In this document: positions 1-11,130 of the stretch, in pieces | Numbering within the stretch: position 1 is the stretch's first letter | How the letters are laid out: each line of letters opens with the position of its first letter | Source of the DNA: Tubiluchus corallicola | Taxonomy: Eukaryota > Priapulida > Priapulimorpha > Priapulimorphida > Tubiluchidae | Reading direction: 5' to 3' | NCBI GenBank assembly: GCA_030141605.1 | Contig: JAQGDQ010000471.1 | Location: 62,001 to 126,000 of the forward strand | DNA length: 64,000 nucleotides | Program-made: the position numbers and the translations under genes | The notes under the pieces: generated by a model | What the model was told of the DNA's origin: nothing | The model's database searches: none | The model's input: the letters and a program-made list of their open reading frames with translations, nothing else

Positions 1-552
1 GATGATGACAATGGTGATGACTTCCACAGTTTTATAATCGTTGAATGACCTTACAGGCCTCTGTTCCATTTGCATTATATAGTATTAATGTTCTAGCAAA
101 GTTTTTTGGAGACAGAAAATATTAAGTATGATATTTAAATAAATAAGTAAACGCATTCGTGTTCAAAGTTCAGAAGTACTGTCGGTCTTATAATTGTAGT
201 TATGGTTTTCTTTTGTTTCGTTTCGAGAGGCCACTTTACGATGTTTTAACTCCAATACATGACATTGATGACGATTTTCACGGGCTGCGCTAGATCACAT
301 CTTTATAATCACATTTCTGATCAGTGCCCTAGAGTAAGGTACATCTAATTTGTAAACAAATGGCGTGATTGTATTTAAATGCACTGAGTGAACGTAACTG
401 AAACTAAACCTGCGGATATAATCAAATAAAGGATCACAACGTTTGCATATGTTTGATTATCTGTGTAAACACATGATCATGAATACATACGTATGATCAA
501 CCAGAAACTCATAAATATACATAAATTAGTACCTTTATCGTTTATCGTTTTA
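1..552. other. No gene seen
   Basis: AT-rich sequence without a convincing exon, splice-site pair or repeat structure that I can support. It ends where the pentanucleotide array begins. Confidence 0.5.
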
Positions 553-555
553 CAG

Positions 556-990
556 ATATATTATATTATATTATATTATATTATATTATATTATATTATA
601 TTATATTATATTATATTATATTATATTATATTATATTATATTATATTATATTATATTATATTATATTATATTATATTATATTATATTATATTATATTATA
701 TTACATTACATTACATTACATTACATTACATTACATTACATTACATTACATTACATTACATTACATTATATTATATTATATTATACGATTCGATATGATA
801 TTACAGTACACTACACTACATTACACTACACTGCACTGCACTACACTACACTACACTACACTGCACTGCACTGCACTGCACTGCACTGCACTGCACTGCA
901 CTGCACTGCACTGCACTGCACTACACTACACTACACTACACTACACTACACTACACTACACTACACTACACTACACTACACTACATTATA
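556..990. repeat. Zoned pentanucleotide microsatellite
   Basis: A 5-bp array that changes unit along its length: TTATA (about 556-700), TTACA (701-765), TTATA again (766-785), a short irregular patch, then CTACA mixed with a homogeneous CTGCA core (about 806-990). Each neighbouring unit differs by one transition, so the zones look like successive local expansions of mutated units. The long open frames across it (5 bp per unit, so a 15-bp protein period) are by-products and not genes. Confidence 0.95.
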
Positions 991-2088
991 GTGCAGAAAT
1001 CAAATACTTTCAACCCTAACTGGAGTTTCATTGAAATCGTGATAAGAATTTTTTTAGTATGACGCGCTTTGAAGCCGTGAATCTAGTCTCTTCTGGTTTG
1101 AGAGCGAACCGGTGTGCTGTTATAATTAGCTGAATTAGTTCCCCTATTTATTTATTTCATTAAGTTTTGTTTACATCGTTCCATTGGAGAAAAAGTTAAC
1201 ATCCGATCAGGATCTATTCTGTACTTGCGGTATGATGCTGACGAGTCATAAATCCACTTTTTTATACAGTATTTTGTCCCGTTCAAGTCGTCCGGCATCC
1301 GAAGGAGGTCCGTTTTGTGCAATGAAATATCAAGGATTAATTAGTTTAATTGGTTAGTTTAGCGCATAATAAAGTTTGGCGACTCAACAGTATATAGTAC
1401 TGTGATAATTTTTTACACGTGTACCTTGCAACAGAACAAGGCAAAATCATTCTCTGAAGCCTTTCATATGTCAAACTGCAAAGGTATCATTAGGTCAATT
1501 TTTCTGAAATCGAGTTGTACTAATTTGGAACTCGTTGCCTGCATGATATTGATTACGTACCTCGCAAGTCAAGTTATTTAAAAACCGTTTAAATACATTT
1601 CTTGTGCAAAATAGACACATACAAGCAGTGTGTATGTGTGTCTTCTGTCTTTATCAAACACTGGTGATAGAGACACATTTCTTTGTGTCTCTATCAAACA
1701 CTGGTGATATATTGTACCACCAGGTATCTGTATCAAACACTAGTATACATAGTATTTGTATGCATTTTGCCAACATGTTTTATGTTTATTGTTTTTGTTA
1801 TTGGGTTTGAATAAACTGAATAAGTAAATTTATTTTAGTGGTGAATTTACGCGAGCTTGTCAAGAGTTTCGCGCCTTATGTTGGGCAGATTGTTGACCAA
1901 TGACCAATACAGGTATACGAACAGACAGTCTACACGTACTTGCTGCAGTATTAAGAGAAGTGTATATGACTTTCAATTTTTCGTTACAAAAATTTTGCCT
2001 TCGATGAATCTCCATCCACACTGATTTATGCTTGGAGTGAAACGGCGAGTTTTAATAATTTTTTTTCAGGTGGATTGTTGCCTACACA
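991..2088. other. No gene seen; short direct repeats near 1660-1745
   Basis: No supportable exon. Around 1660-1745 the motif TATCAAACACTGGTGATA and close variants recur three times within 80 bp, with nearby palindromic GAGACACA/TGTGTCTC. A polypyrimidine tract and AG at about 2080-2089 provide the acceptor of the next feature. Confidence 0.4.
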
Positions 2089-2109
2089 TACACGTACAAC
2101 ACAGACAGG

Positions 2110-2175
2110 ATGCGCAAATTTTTTCGAAGGAAAGAGAAGAAAAAGGGGAATTTTGACAGTCAACCAGGGGACGAG
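2110..2175 (+). CDS. Tentative first coding exon of the NLR-like gene
   Basis: After a polypyrimidine tract and AG at about 2089, an ATG at 2110 opens a 22-codon frame rich in Lys and Arg (MRKFFRRKEKKK...) that ends in phase 0 at a good donor (GAG|gtaatc, 2176). A very short basic leader exon before a helical domain is common in NACHT-WD40 type proteins. It would join the exon at 4831 and then the one at 10148, all in phase 0. The evidence is splice signals and phase only, so it could equally belong to a small unrelated transcript. Confidence 0.3.
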
Positions 2176-2280
2176 GTAATCAAAAATGAACTATACAGGA
2201 AGTCAAATAATTATTTATACTTTTAATCGCAAGATCATTGATTAATGATGGGAAAACTTGTAAAAAACTTGAACTCACAT

Positions 2281-2345
2281 TTGCCTGAAAGAAACGAAAT
2301 GTGATAAGGTCAGACCCAGTCAGGATTTGAACTAGGGACCTTATT
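2281..2345. repeat. Arm of a dispersed fold-back element with tRNA B-box-like motif
   Basis: The segment GAAACGAAATGTGATAAG followed by CAGGATTTGAACTAGG resembles the arms of the fold-back elements at 29.9, 39.9 and 55.8 kb. Read on the minus strand it has a Pol III B-box-like CTAGTTCAAATCC. Only one arm is clear here. Confidence 0.35.
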
Positions 2346-3825
2346 TTAATATTCCAACTTCAACTTAACAGTTTCAAATCAGTTTTAAGTTTGACTATCC
2401 ATATTTTGCTGGATAGATAATCTTGACACTAAATAAATTAAGCTTAAATAATTCGTCCGCACTGCAGTGTATTACGAACTTGCTTTTAAGATATATGACT
2501 ACTACAATAGAATAGAATGAATATTACTTAGGTAAACATAGGTAAAATATATTTATCAAAACAGAATTTTGAGGAAGCAGCACGTTTAAGGAAGTCTATG
2601 TACCAGAATTTAGACCTCATTTGAAGGGCCTTCAAAATATGCTTTAAATACAGGAAAATGCGTTGGTGGACTCCGTCAAATTTTTTAATCTCTGGCGGCG
2701 CCCATGTTCTAAGATATGAATCTATAATCATTTTTGCATATAAAAAAGAAAACTTAAATCACCCCAACCTACGTAAATTAAAAGAAAGAAATGGATATTT
2801 ACCAGCAAGGGGATTCATAATCTGCATAATCTATGCAGTAGAGACTATAACAAAAAGCAATGGTACATCGAGGTATCAAGGGTCCAGCCATCCAGTATAA
2901 GCGCGTAGGAACCATAACTGCAGAGAAACTGCCAGTAATCCCATTAGGCATTCTCATCCAATTCAATTTCGTTATCTTCTGGACGCCTGCACTCTGGCAG
3001 TTCCACTAGCACCTGGTATGGACAGTGTATCTGATCAAGACGTCATACGTGACGAAATTTCACATCTACTTCTAATACTGGCGAAAGAACCGTCTTAATT
3101 TCCTCAAAATCACCCAGACCACCAGAACAGAAGCGCGAAGTTTTACCTGTGCGTAACCTTGCAGTCGTTTAGTGAAAGACTGCTATCAAAATTGGAAGGG
3201 GAGAGGTATAGTAGGAAAGGCAAGAGCCCAAACCCATCACATGATAAAAGGGAACACAGAATTTACTACCATCTAAAAAACTAAAATAAATGTTGTATAA
3301 AATGAACTGCACTATAATTTCAAGGTCGAGGACGACTCTGACGTCACAATGAACCACAAAGACGATGTCTGAGGGCTTTTTGTCAACATTGTGCAATGCA
3401 TGATCGCAGACCACAATAGCACTCTAAAGCTGTCTTATATCACCATAATGAGTGAGCTAATCTACTAAATGTAGCAAACCAATCTCTTTGGTTGGCAGCT
3501 GCATCCACTCTTCTTCTAGGTTGATTATCTCAAGCAGTCCTGTAGATGGCATCCTAGATGGTTAAACACAAGGAATTAATATCATCACAGCCAGCTCCAT
3601 TATGCTGAAACTGAGAAACCAGTTTGCTACGTTCTGCCGACGATAACAACTATTCACTGAAACGCTCAACATTTTAGTTTGAGGTTTTCACTGGATTAGC
3701 TCGTGTAACACGTATTCTTGGTTGGTAAAACATGACAATAGCCACCTGAGCTACTCGTGACAGTAGCAGCAAATCATAAAGGTATGGTTAAACTAGCAAT
3801 GATAGTGATGCATGATCTGAAAGTA
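2346..3825. other. Intronic or intergenic DNA, no gene seen
   Basis: Only short open frames without splice support or recognisable protein. If the leader exons at 2110 and 4831 are real this is part of their intron. Confidence 0.4.
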
Positions 3826-4250
3826 CCGTATTTTCCCATGTATAAGAGACCCTTTTTTGCTCAGAATTTTCACTTTAAAAATAGGGGGTCTCTTATACAC
3901 GGGAGTAAGCCAACTCTTGGAGAAGTCTGCAGCTGGGTCCTCAAGGCATGGAATGGTGTAAAGCCAGAGGTCATTATTAAATCTTTCAAGAAGTGTGGCA
4001 TCTCCAATGCCATGGACGGCACAGAGGACAATGCCATTTTTGAGCAGAGTGACTCCTCTGATGATGAACTGGCTGGAATTGCTGAAGGTCTGACTCCAGT
4101 TCATATTTTTGATGAGAGTGATGAGGAATTTAATGATTTCTATGATGAATAAAGTTATTCATTACCAAAAAAACTTTTTTCCAGAATTTTTGCCTAAAAA
4201 TTGAAGAGGTCTCTTATACACAAGGGTCTCTTATACATGGGAAAATACGG
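3826..4250 (+). mobile_element. Internally deleted pogo-like (Tc1/mariner superfamily) DNA transposon
   Basis: Terminal inverted repeats start CCGTATTTTCCCATGTATAA at 3826 and end with the reverse complement at 4250. Both ends abut a TA dinucleotide (3824-3825 and 4251-4252), the target-site duplication of Tc1/mariner elements. A second inner copy of the GGTCTCTTATACAC motif is present near each end. The 425-bp length retains only the end of the transposase gene, so the copy is non-autonomous. Confidence 0.85.
3905..4152 (+). pseudogene. C-terminal remnant of pogo-type DDE transposase
   Basis: The frame running into the TAA at 4152 includes the stretch KPEVIIKSFKKCGISNAMDG followed by an acidic Asp/Glu/Ser tail. 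This matches the usual C-terminus of pogo/Tigger/jerky-type transposases, where a 'SFKKCGISNA(L/M)DGTED' block lies downstream of the DDE catalytic core. The helix-turn-helix and the catalytic domain are absent, lost by internal deletion. The open frame extends upstream through the terminal inverted repeat only because no stop occurs there. Confidence 0.75.
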
Positions 4251-4830
4251 TAATTGTTGCATGACCACGGAAGCCAAAGGTGCAACATGACCGGGCAAGA
4301 TCCAAAATCCAACCGGCACTCCTACAAAATGACAAAGCCAGAACCGAAAATGATTAAGAACACTATACCACAATCCTTGATTACTCATCTAAGCAAAAAC
4401 CTGCTTAGTAAGATATATCATTTACCAACATTGTTGTGGAAATCACTAATCAGCGACGAACCAGGCACTGTTCGACACATTCGGCTGCAGACAGGCTAAC
4501 GGCTTGAAGTTTTGCAAAACATAATTTATCAAATTAATTTTTTGGAATCACCAGGAGCATGCAGCACCTTCCTACAAGAGTCGAAGACTAGTTCCTGAAT
4601 CTCATTCCTAACTGACTAGGAAATGTGTTGTCCAGGTGTATAACACCAAAACTTGCATTCCTCTCTGATGAACAATGATACTACTCCACGATAACTAGCA
4701 TTAGCAATAAGAATCTCTGACTAAGAAATTTAAAACCGGGAATAGCCACAATTTGTGGTTAGCCACACCCTGGTGGTGGTGATAAAAGCCCGCTGAACAA
4801 TTTTAGCTAATTTATTATTTTTTCTTTCAG

Positions 4831-4872
4831 GCACCTAAAACCGACCAACAAAGCAGTTACGATGACAATCCA
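4831..4872 (+). CDS. Tentative second leader exon of the NLR-like gene
   Basis: A strong acceptor (TTTTTTCTTTCAG, ending 4830) opens a frame APKTDQQSSYDDNP in phase 0, compatible with the donor at 2176. The frame stops at TAA 4876-4878 unless a weak donor CCA|gtttaa at 4873 is used. With that donor the peptide would continue in phase 0 into the exon at 10148; without it, the two exons encode a 37-residue basic then Ser/Asp-rich peptide. Linkage to the NACHT gene is inference. Confidence 0.25.
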
Positions 4873-5007
4873 GTTTAAGTGTGAAAGTATTCTGAATGAA
4901 AGTAGAAAGAATTCTGTGCATATAAAGTTTTCTCTTCAGACGTCATAGACAGCTTAATGCTGTCCATGTTGTTGGGAAGAAGTTTACAATTTCCCGCACA
5001 GTTTAAA

Positions 5008-5054
5008 TACCCTAACCTTAAACCTAATTCTAACCCTAACCCTAACCCAAACAC
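5008..5054. repeat. Interstitial telomere-like CCCTAA patch
   Basis: About 45 bp of imperfect (CCCTAA)n, with variants CCTTAA and CCTAAT, inside otherwise unique sequence. TTAGGG is the usual metazoan telomere unit; an internal patch this short suggests repair or transposition scars rather than a chromosome end. Confidence 0.8.
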
Positions 5055-7420
5055 AACCGATTCTTGAACTAATTTTTTTGTACGGGGAATTGCAAACTTT
5101 TGCCTGTTATTGTAACATTGTCACAGTATTGTGCACATGAGACTGTGCAAAATTTCGTTATTGTTGTGGACCCACTTAGTACTGTCAAACAGGTTGTTAA
5201 ACTGTGAGATTTTAACCAAACGATAACCAACAAAATAAATACGAGAATTTGCGTGCTCCACCATTCTTGATGAATAGCAACTGGACGTTACTATGTTACT
5301 GGATGTTAGCTAAGTCTATAAGTGACATTTGTAAGACAGCATGATTTATTGGACAAATGCATGTTATCCAATAATATTGACAAATTTTCATAGCTTGTAA
5401 AGCCTTGGTGCCTTTCTTTTTTATAAGCACTACAGCTTTATTTTAAATCCTATTACATTTTAATCGTATATGAAGTGATTATATGCAGCAACAAGTTGTG
5501 AATTTATTTTGAAATAAGGAATTAATTAGAAAATTAATTGATAAGAATTTGGAACTAGATTAATCATAACAGATTAGATAACAAAGTTTATGCGGTATCA
5601 CCATAAGACTCACTCAGCTTGTATCTTGAATTTAATGAGTTAAAGTATCAGAGGTTGATAAATTGTAAAATATTGAAATGTTAAACAAGCGCAGAGTAGC
5701 ATAAATGAACTCTACTGTCATTAGCCCAGATAGTTCGAAACACGGTGGTACGGAAAGAAGCAATTTCCTAGTTCGACTGACCGCTGGTCAGAAAGCTTAT
5801 TGTTCAAAATAGGTGATTGTCACCAATTGATAATTAGCCCAGTGTCTCGGGCTATCCTCTGAGCTCTGAGACAATAAGTCGCTGTCCTCAGTGACACCGG
5901 GTACCATCAGAATCACAGGGTACCATCTTTGGATGAGCAGCCAAGGAGCTCTGTAACGTGTCACTGACAAAATGTCAAGTGAAGTGACCATCGATTCGAA
6001 AACGTATGTACAAGCTCTGTGAAGAGAGTGGTTGTTGGAATTGCGAGGAGAGCAGAGCTGTCGGGAACTACGAGGCGACCTTTGGAAAGGAGTCACTGTC
6101 TTCCTAGCTCAGCGTGGAAGAATTCTGCGTGGTTTGTAAAGCAAACCTCTGATGCTAAGAGTCTCGTTTGGGAGTCTGGATCTGGCCAATTACAGTTGTT
6201 AGATTGGCCAGGCCACAAGTTAAGTGACTTTACTATCATTTCTTTATTACTGTAACGGCGATACTAGTTTGTAATAATCTGTAACTTAAGCACCATAAGT
6301 GCGAGCATAGCAATTTGATACTTAATTGTTAATCGGAATATCATTCTGAATATACCGCTTCTAGTTGTAAGCGCCTACAAACGCATAAGTTAAATATTTG
6401 TTAAAGTGACATCTTAGTCTTGATTAATCTTTGGAACTTGTTATAATAAAACTTTTATCACTATAAATGATTGTTGAATTGCTTTGCTATTCAAGAAGTA
6501 ACTAAAGAACATTCTCGTTAAAGACAATATCTGCTTAAACGAACCTGGTATATTCACACTGAAAGGCTTATTGTGGAAACCAGCTTGATAACTCGAGATA
6601 TAAAGACATATTCTCACAACGCATATTTCGTGGTTTAGGTCATGTGGGAAATCATCATAGCCCTATCTATCTGACCTAAGCTCTCGGAGTCGGGTAGTTA
6701 ATCAGTTACACAATTAATTGTCTTTAAGCGTGTGGATGAATCAATCAATGGTAATTAATAAGTTGTTTGCGAAAAAGGCGGACAACAAAATGATACAACG
6801 CAAATTACTTTCCGAAAGCGATTGCTTCTAAACACGCACGCACTCGCACACCCACATGCACCCATACACACGCATAGAGAGAGAGAGAGACGAACAAACA
6901 GGCAGACACACAGACGAATAAATAGAAAGACACACAGTGAATATGTGTTTTTTCAAAGAGCCAGATCCCCACAGGTAGTTTGGCAGATAAAACCGTCGGG
7001 CAAAGTATTGAATACGGCTGTCACCTATCCGCTTACTGGTGAGATTCTGTGCTTCTTAACTTTACTCACAGTGCAACCACTTAGCTTTTTACTTCGCTCC
7101 ACTTTTTCCGGAAACGTTTTCCAGTCGCGAAGTTGAAAAGACATTATCAGTGAAGATGCACGAATCTTTGACATTCTAGATTTTTATTGCTGACTTGCTA
7201 AAGTTATTTGCCGAAAGTGTTAAATTCGTGTGTATAAGCTGAGACAGACGTTTGCTGTGTAAGTAAAAGGGAAGGTGAAATCAACTCTAAACAGACATGG
7301 CCTTCTCTTTTCCATTTTATTGCTGCAGAAGCCTGACAAATCTTGATAGCTAGCACAAATAATTAACTGACGCAAGTTAAATAGAAATATTGAAACATTT
7401 TTTACAGTGGAAACATTGTA
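5055..7420. other. No gene seen; short CA/GA-rich patch near 6832-6905
   Basis: AT-rich DNA with weak short frames on both strands. The only repeat is a CACGCA/CACA then GAGAGA patch around 6832-6905. If the leader exons are real this lies in the intron before the exon at 10148. Confidence 0.4.
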
Positions 7421-7424
7421 AATG

Positions 7425-7770
7425 GTGATGACAATGACAGTGATGATGATGGTGACGCTGACAGCAATGACGATGACGAGGTTGTGACGAAGATGACGGC
7501 AAAAGTGACGATGACAATGATGATGGTGATTATGACGACGACGACAACGATGATGATGACGGTGACGATGACGACGACGATGATGATGACAATGATGATG
7601 ATGAGGATAACGATGACGACCACGACGGTGATAATGATGATGATGATGATAATGATGATGACGATGCTGGCAGTGACGACGACGATGACTGTGATAATGA
7701 TGATGATGATGATGATGTGATGATGATGATGAATATGGTGATTGTGATGATGAAGATGATGATGATGAAC
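7425..7770. repeat. GAT/GAC trinucleotide tract
   Basis: About 345 bp of imperfect GAT/GAC/GGT triplets. The long Met/Thr-rich, Ile/Val-rich and Ser-rich frames in all readings are artefacts of the triplet period. Confidence 0.9.
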
Positions 7771-8876
7771 CTCATTTTTACTAAATTTATGCGACCCTAC
7801 TGCTACAAATTTTCTCAAAGAAAGAGAATTAGAATTTAGAAAATGTCAGTTTTTCTAAACTGCTTGTATACAAATTTTAATGTAAATATGATTTTAGTTT
7901 TATGCTTACACTGGATGTAACATTTTAGGAATAAAGAATAATAATAATTACTAATAATAATAAATAACGAATTTTCTTAAAAGCCTATATTTGACAAATG
8001 TCACGCGAATTAACCGCCAGATTTTCTCAAATTTTCAATGAAAGAACAGATTCTGTTGAACATGTAATTAATTAGAGTCTATAACGTCGTTTAAACCGTG
8101 TGTGAAATCAGCATCCAATTTTGATACGTTTTGATGTTGGCGTCTGGCTCAGTCGTGAAGAATTGGCCATGAATTAGGATGTTAATTCTGCACCGTTGCA
8201 TAGAAAAGTTTATCGCCTTTTTTGTTGAGGGCCAATTTATTATAAACTCTATCAACTTTGTGTCATACCTCATCAACTCAATCATAATTTATCATTAAAG
8301 GAAAACCGGACCCAATCTTAAACTGTAGGTCAAAACAATCTAATCTTTAAAATCTTGAAAGTAAACATACTATTTTTTCAAAAATGACTTACGTGAAATA
8401 ATTATTAACACACAAACACAATTTCGCATTCGAGCCACTAGTTCTTCACCGTTACATGCATTTCGCCATTCGCTAGTTAGAGAGGCACTAGAGCCTGTAG
8501 TTTGGAAACGCATTGCACAAAAAACAGGTGCTGTACCTCTCAGTTTGGATGTGTTAGTATGTGACGAACTGTACACGTAGCTCATGCGTGAGCACAGAGG
8601 TAAATTTGAAATTTGAATTTTCATCTTAAAGCTTGCCTAGTTTTAGTACAACACACTGAATATCTTACAGTAGCACAGTACTTCAATTTTCACTTTCCCA
8701 AACACGGACAACACGTTCGTGAAATATTTTTGCTGTTGAAAATTATGTTAGTTTGTGATGTTACGAATAGTTGGCCTCGCCCGCCGTTAATTAAGACTTT
8801 AATCTATTATTTAATTATCAGAAACGCTTTTGCAATATTAGTTGTGTTAAAAAGTATACTTTTTATCAGACTTTAT
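7771..8876. other. No gene seen
   Basis: AT-rich DNA without splice-supported frames or clear repeats, leading into the 72-bp array. Confidence 0.4.
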
Positions 8877-10136
8877 CGGAAGTTTGAGTGATAACAGTAA
8901 AATAAACACAACATGCTAAGTGACTTGTTCTTTCTTTTAGCACACCACAAACAGTTTAAGTGATAACAGTAAAATAAATACAACATGCTAAGTGATTTGT
9001 TTTTTCCTTTAGCACACCACAAACAGTTTAAGTGAAAACAGTAAAATAAACACAACATGCTAAGTGATTTGTTTTTTCCTTTAACACACCACAAACAGTT
9101 TAAGTGATAGCAGTAAAATAAACCCAACATACTGCTTGACTTGTTCTTTCCTTTAACACACCACAAACAGTTTAAGTGATAGCAGCAAAATAAACCCAAC
9201 ACGCTGACTGACTTGTTCTTTCCATTAGCATACCACAAACAGTTTAAGCGATAATAGTAAAATAAACACAACATACTAAGTGACTTGTTTTTTCCTTTAG
9301 CACACCACAAACAGTTTAAGTGATAGCAGCAAAATAAACCCAACATGCTGAGTGACTTGTTTTTTCCTTTAGCACACCACATACAGTCTAAGTGATAACA
9401 GTAAAATAAACACAACATGCTAAGTGAGTTGTTCTTTCCTTTAGCACACCACAAACAGTTTAAGTGATAACAGTAAAATAAACACAACATGCTCAGTGAC
9501 TTGTTTTTTCCTTTAACACACCACAAACAGTTTAAGTGATAACAGTAAAATAAACACAACATGCTAAGTGACTTGTTTTTTCCTTTAGCACACCACAAAC
9601 AGTTTAAGTGATAACAGTAAAATAAACACAACACGCTAAGTGACTTGTTCTTCCCTTTAGCACACCACAAACAGTTTAAGTGATAACAGTAAAATAAACA
9701 CAACACGCTAAGTGACTTGTTCTTCCCTTTAGCACACCACAAACAATTTAAGTGAAAACAGTAAAATAAACCCAACATGCTGAGTGACTTGTTTTTTCCT
9801 TTAGCACACCACAAACAGTTTAAGTGATAACAGTAAAATAAACACAACATGCTAAGTGACTTGTTTTTTCCTTTAGCACACCACAAACAGTTTAAGTGAT
9901 AACAGTAAAATAAACACAACACGCTAAGTGACTTGTTCTTCCCTTTAGCACACCACAAACAGTTTAAGTGATAACAGTAAAATAAACACAACATGCTAAG
10001 TGACTTGTTTTTTTCTTTAGCACACCACAAACAGTTTAAGTGATAACAGTAAAATAAAGCCAACATGCTAAGTGACTTGTTTTTTCTTTTAGCACACCAC
10101 AAACAGTTTAAGTGAAAACAGTAATATAAACACAGC
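8877..10136. repeat. 72-bp minisatellite carrying a 3' splice-site-like motif
   Basis: Seventeen units with an exact 72-bp period: the AG of successive units falls at 8939-8940, 9011-9012 and so on to 10091-10092, with no net indels. Each unit holds CTTGTTTTTTCCTTTAG, a polypyrimidine tract plus YAG, then CACACCACAAACAGTTTAAG. Three units (near 9083, 9155, 9515) have lost the AG to AA, leaving 14 acceptor-like copies. The array stops about 10 bp before the real acceptor of the exon at 10148, which looks like the degenerate last unit. Because 72 is a multiple of 3, the minus strand is open throughout and reads as a 24-residue repeat; I treat that as incidental. Confidence 0.95.
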
Positions 10137-10147
10137 TGTTTTTTCAG

Positions 10148-10296
10148 GATCGTTTGAAGGACCAACGTGTGGGCCTCGATGCAAAGGCAGCCGAAATAGC
10201 TGACATTGCAGGAAAAGTTGTTGGCGATGTTTTGTTTTGTTAGAGGGTCTGGGAAAAGCAGTACCTTGGGCAAAACCTATCACTGTAGTTATAAAG
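10148..10296 (+). pseudogene. Exon: start of helical N-terminal (MLKL/HeLo-like) domain, frameshifted
   Basis: Acceptor TTTTTTCAG ends at 10147 and the donor is AAG|gtaaac at 10297. The first 29 codons read as amphipathic helix (DRLKDQRVGLDAKAAEIAD...). A tandem repeat of five bases (GTTTTGTTTT at about 10229-10238) then shifts the frame into TAG at 10241. The frame after the duplication reads LLEGLGKAVPWAKPITVVIK and runs in phase 0 into the next exon (GIIGAYALAGDVQEEMKEF). The pattern of a helix, a Pro-containing turn and a small-residue helix matches the N-terminal helical domains of MLKL and of fungal STAND proteins. The family call is by eye. Confidence 0.6.
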
Positions 10297-10645
10297 GTAA
10301 ACAAGCGTGGAGAAAATTTAATAAGAGTTAAAAGGCTGTGAGGTAAACTGTATGGTGAAAATTGTCGGCGCATTAGTGCAAAAAACAATAGCTGAATTCG
10401 AATACGTTGGGGGAATGAAAGCAGAAAGGGTCTTACGAACAGTTATGGTGGATAATACAAAATAACTAACTTGTCACCTTTAGAAATAAGCGTTTTTACG
10501 GTTTCGTTGTGCGCACGCGCAATTGCTGTAGGTCATACCACAGCAACGCGTCCTAACAACCGTCACGTGACATGTGTGTAAAGCAAAGGCGTCTTGGGCA
10601 CCAGTTCAGTAACTTGTGCTACGTGGATTTTACTTAATTATTCCT

Positions 10646-10975
10646 TCATTTTTCACTCATTCGATTGTTCGTTCGTTTATTCACTCATTCATTCATTCAT
10701 TTATTTACTACTTGATTTATTCAACCATTCATTTATTTATTCATTCATTCATTCATTCATTCATTCATTTATTCATTCATTCATTCATTCATTCATTCAT
10801 TTATTCATTCATTCATTCAATCATTTATTCATTCATTCATTCATTCATTCATTTATCCATTCATTCATTCATTCATTCATTCATTCATTCATTCATTCAT
10901 TCATTCAATCATTTATTCATTCATTCATTTATTCGTCCATTCATCGATTCGTTTGTTCCTTCATTCATTCACTTC
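10646..10975. repeat. ATTC tetranucleotide microsatellite
   Basis: About 330 bp of (ATTC)n with ATTT interruptions, inside the 834-bp intron between 10297 and 11130. The Ser/Phe/Ile/His-rich frames across it are by-products. Confidence 0.95.
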
Positions 10976-11130
10976 ATTATTTAACTTTAATTTGTTAGAT
11001 ATTATACGTAGATGTTCACATTAATTATTAGTTAATTAATTTATTAAATAAATAAATACCTAAGCCATGTTACTACGATTGACACACAAGTATAGAAAAA
11101 CAACTAAATCACAGAATTTTTTCTTTTTAG

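Noticed and set aside
3757-4152. 131-codon host gene
   Set aside because: The frame crosses a transposon terminal repeat; only the end is coding, and it is a pogo transposase C-terminus.
5008-5054. Chromosome end
   Set aside because: Only about 45 bp of degenerate CCCTAA inside unique sequence on both sides.
7402-7818. Ile/Val, Met/Thr and Ser-rich ORFs
   Set aside because: Readings of a GAT/GAC triplet tract in different frames. Same for frames over the arrays at 10.6, 22.1, 34.0, 48.3, 53.8 and 55.6 kb.
8877-10136. CRISPR array
   Set aside because: The units are adjacent, nearly identical and have no unique spacers; the context is eukaryotic.
8873-10273. 466-codon minus-strand frame with 24-residue repeats
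   Set aside because: The 72-bp unit is a multiple of three, so one stop-free unit makes the whole array open. The start is TTG, there is no promoter or splice context, and the sequence has minisatellite character.
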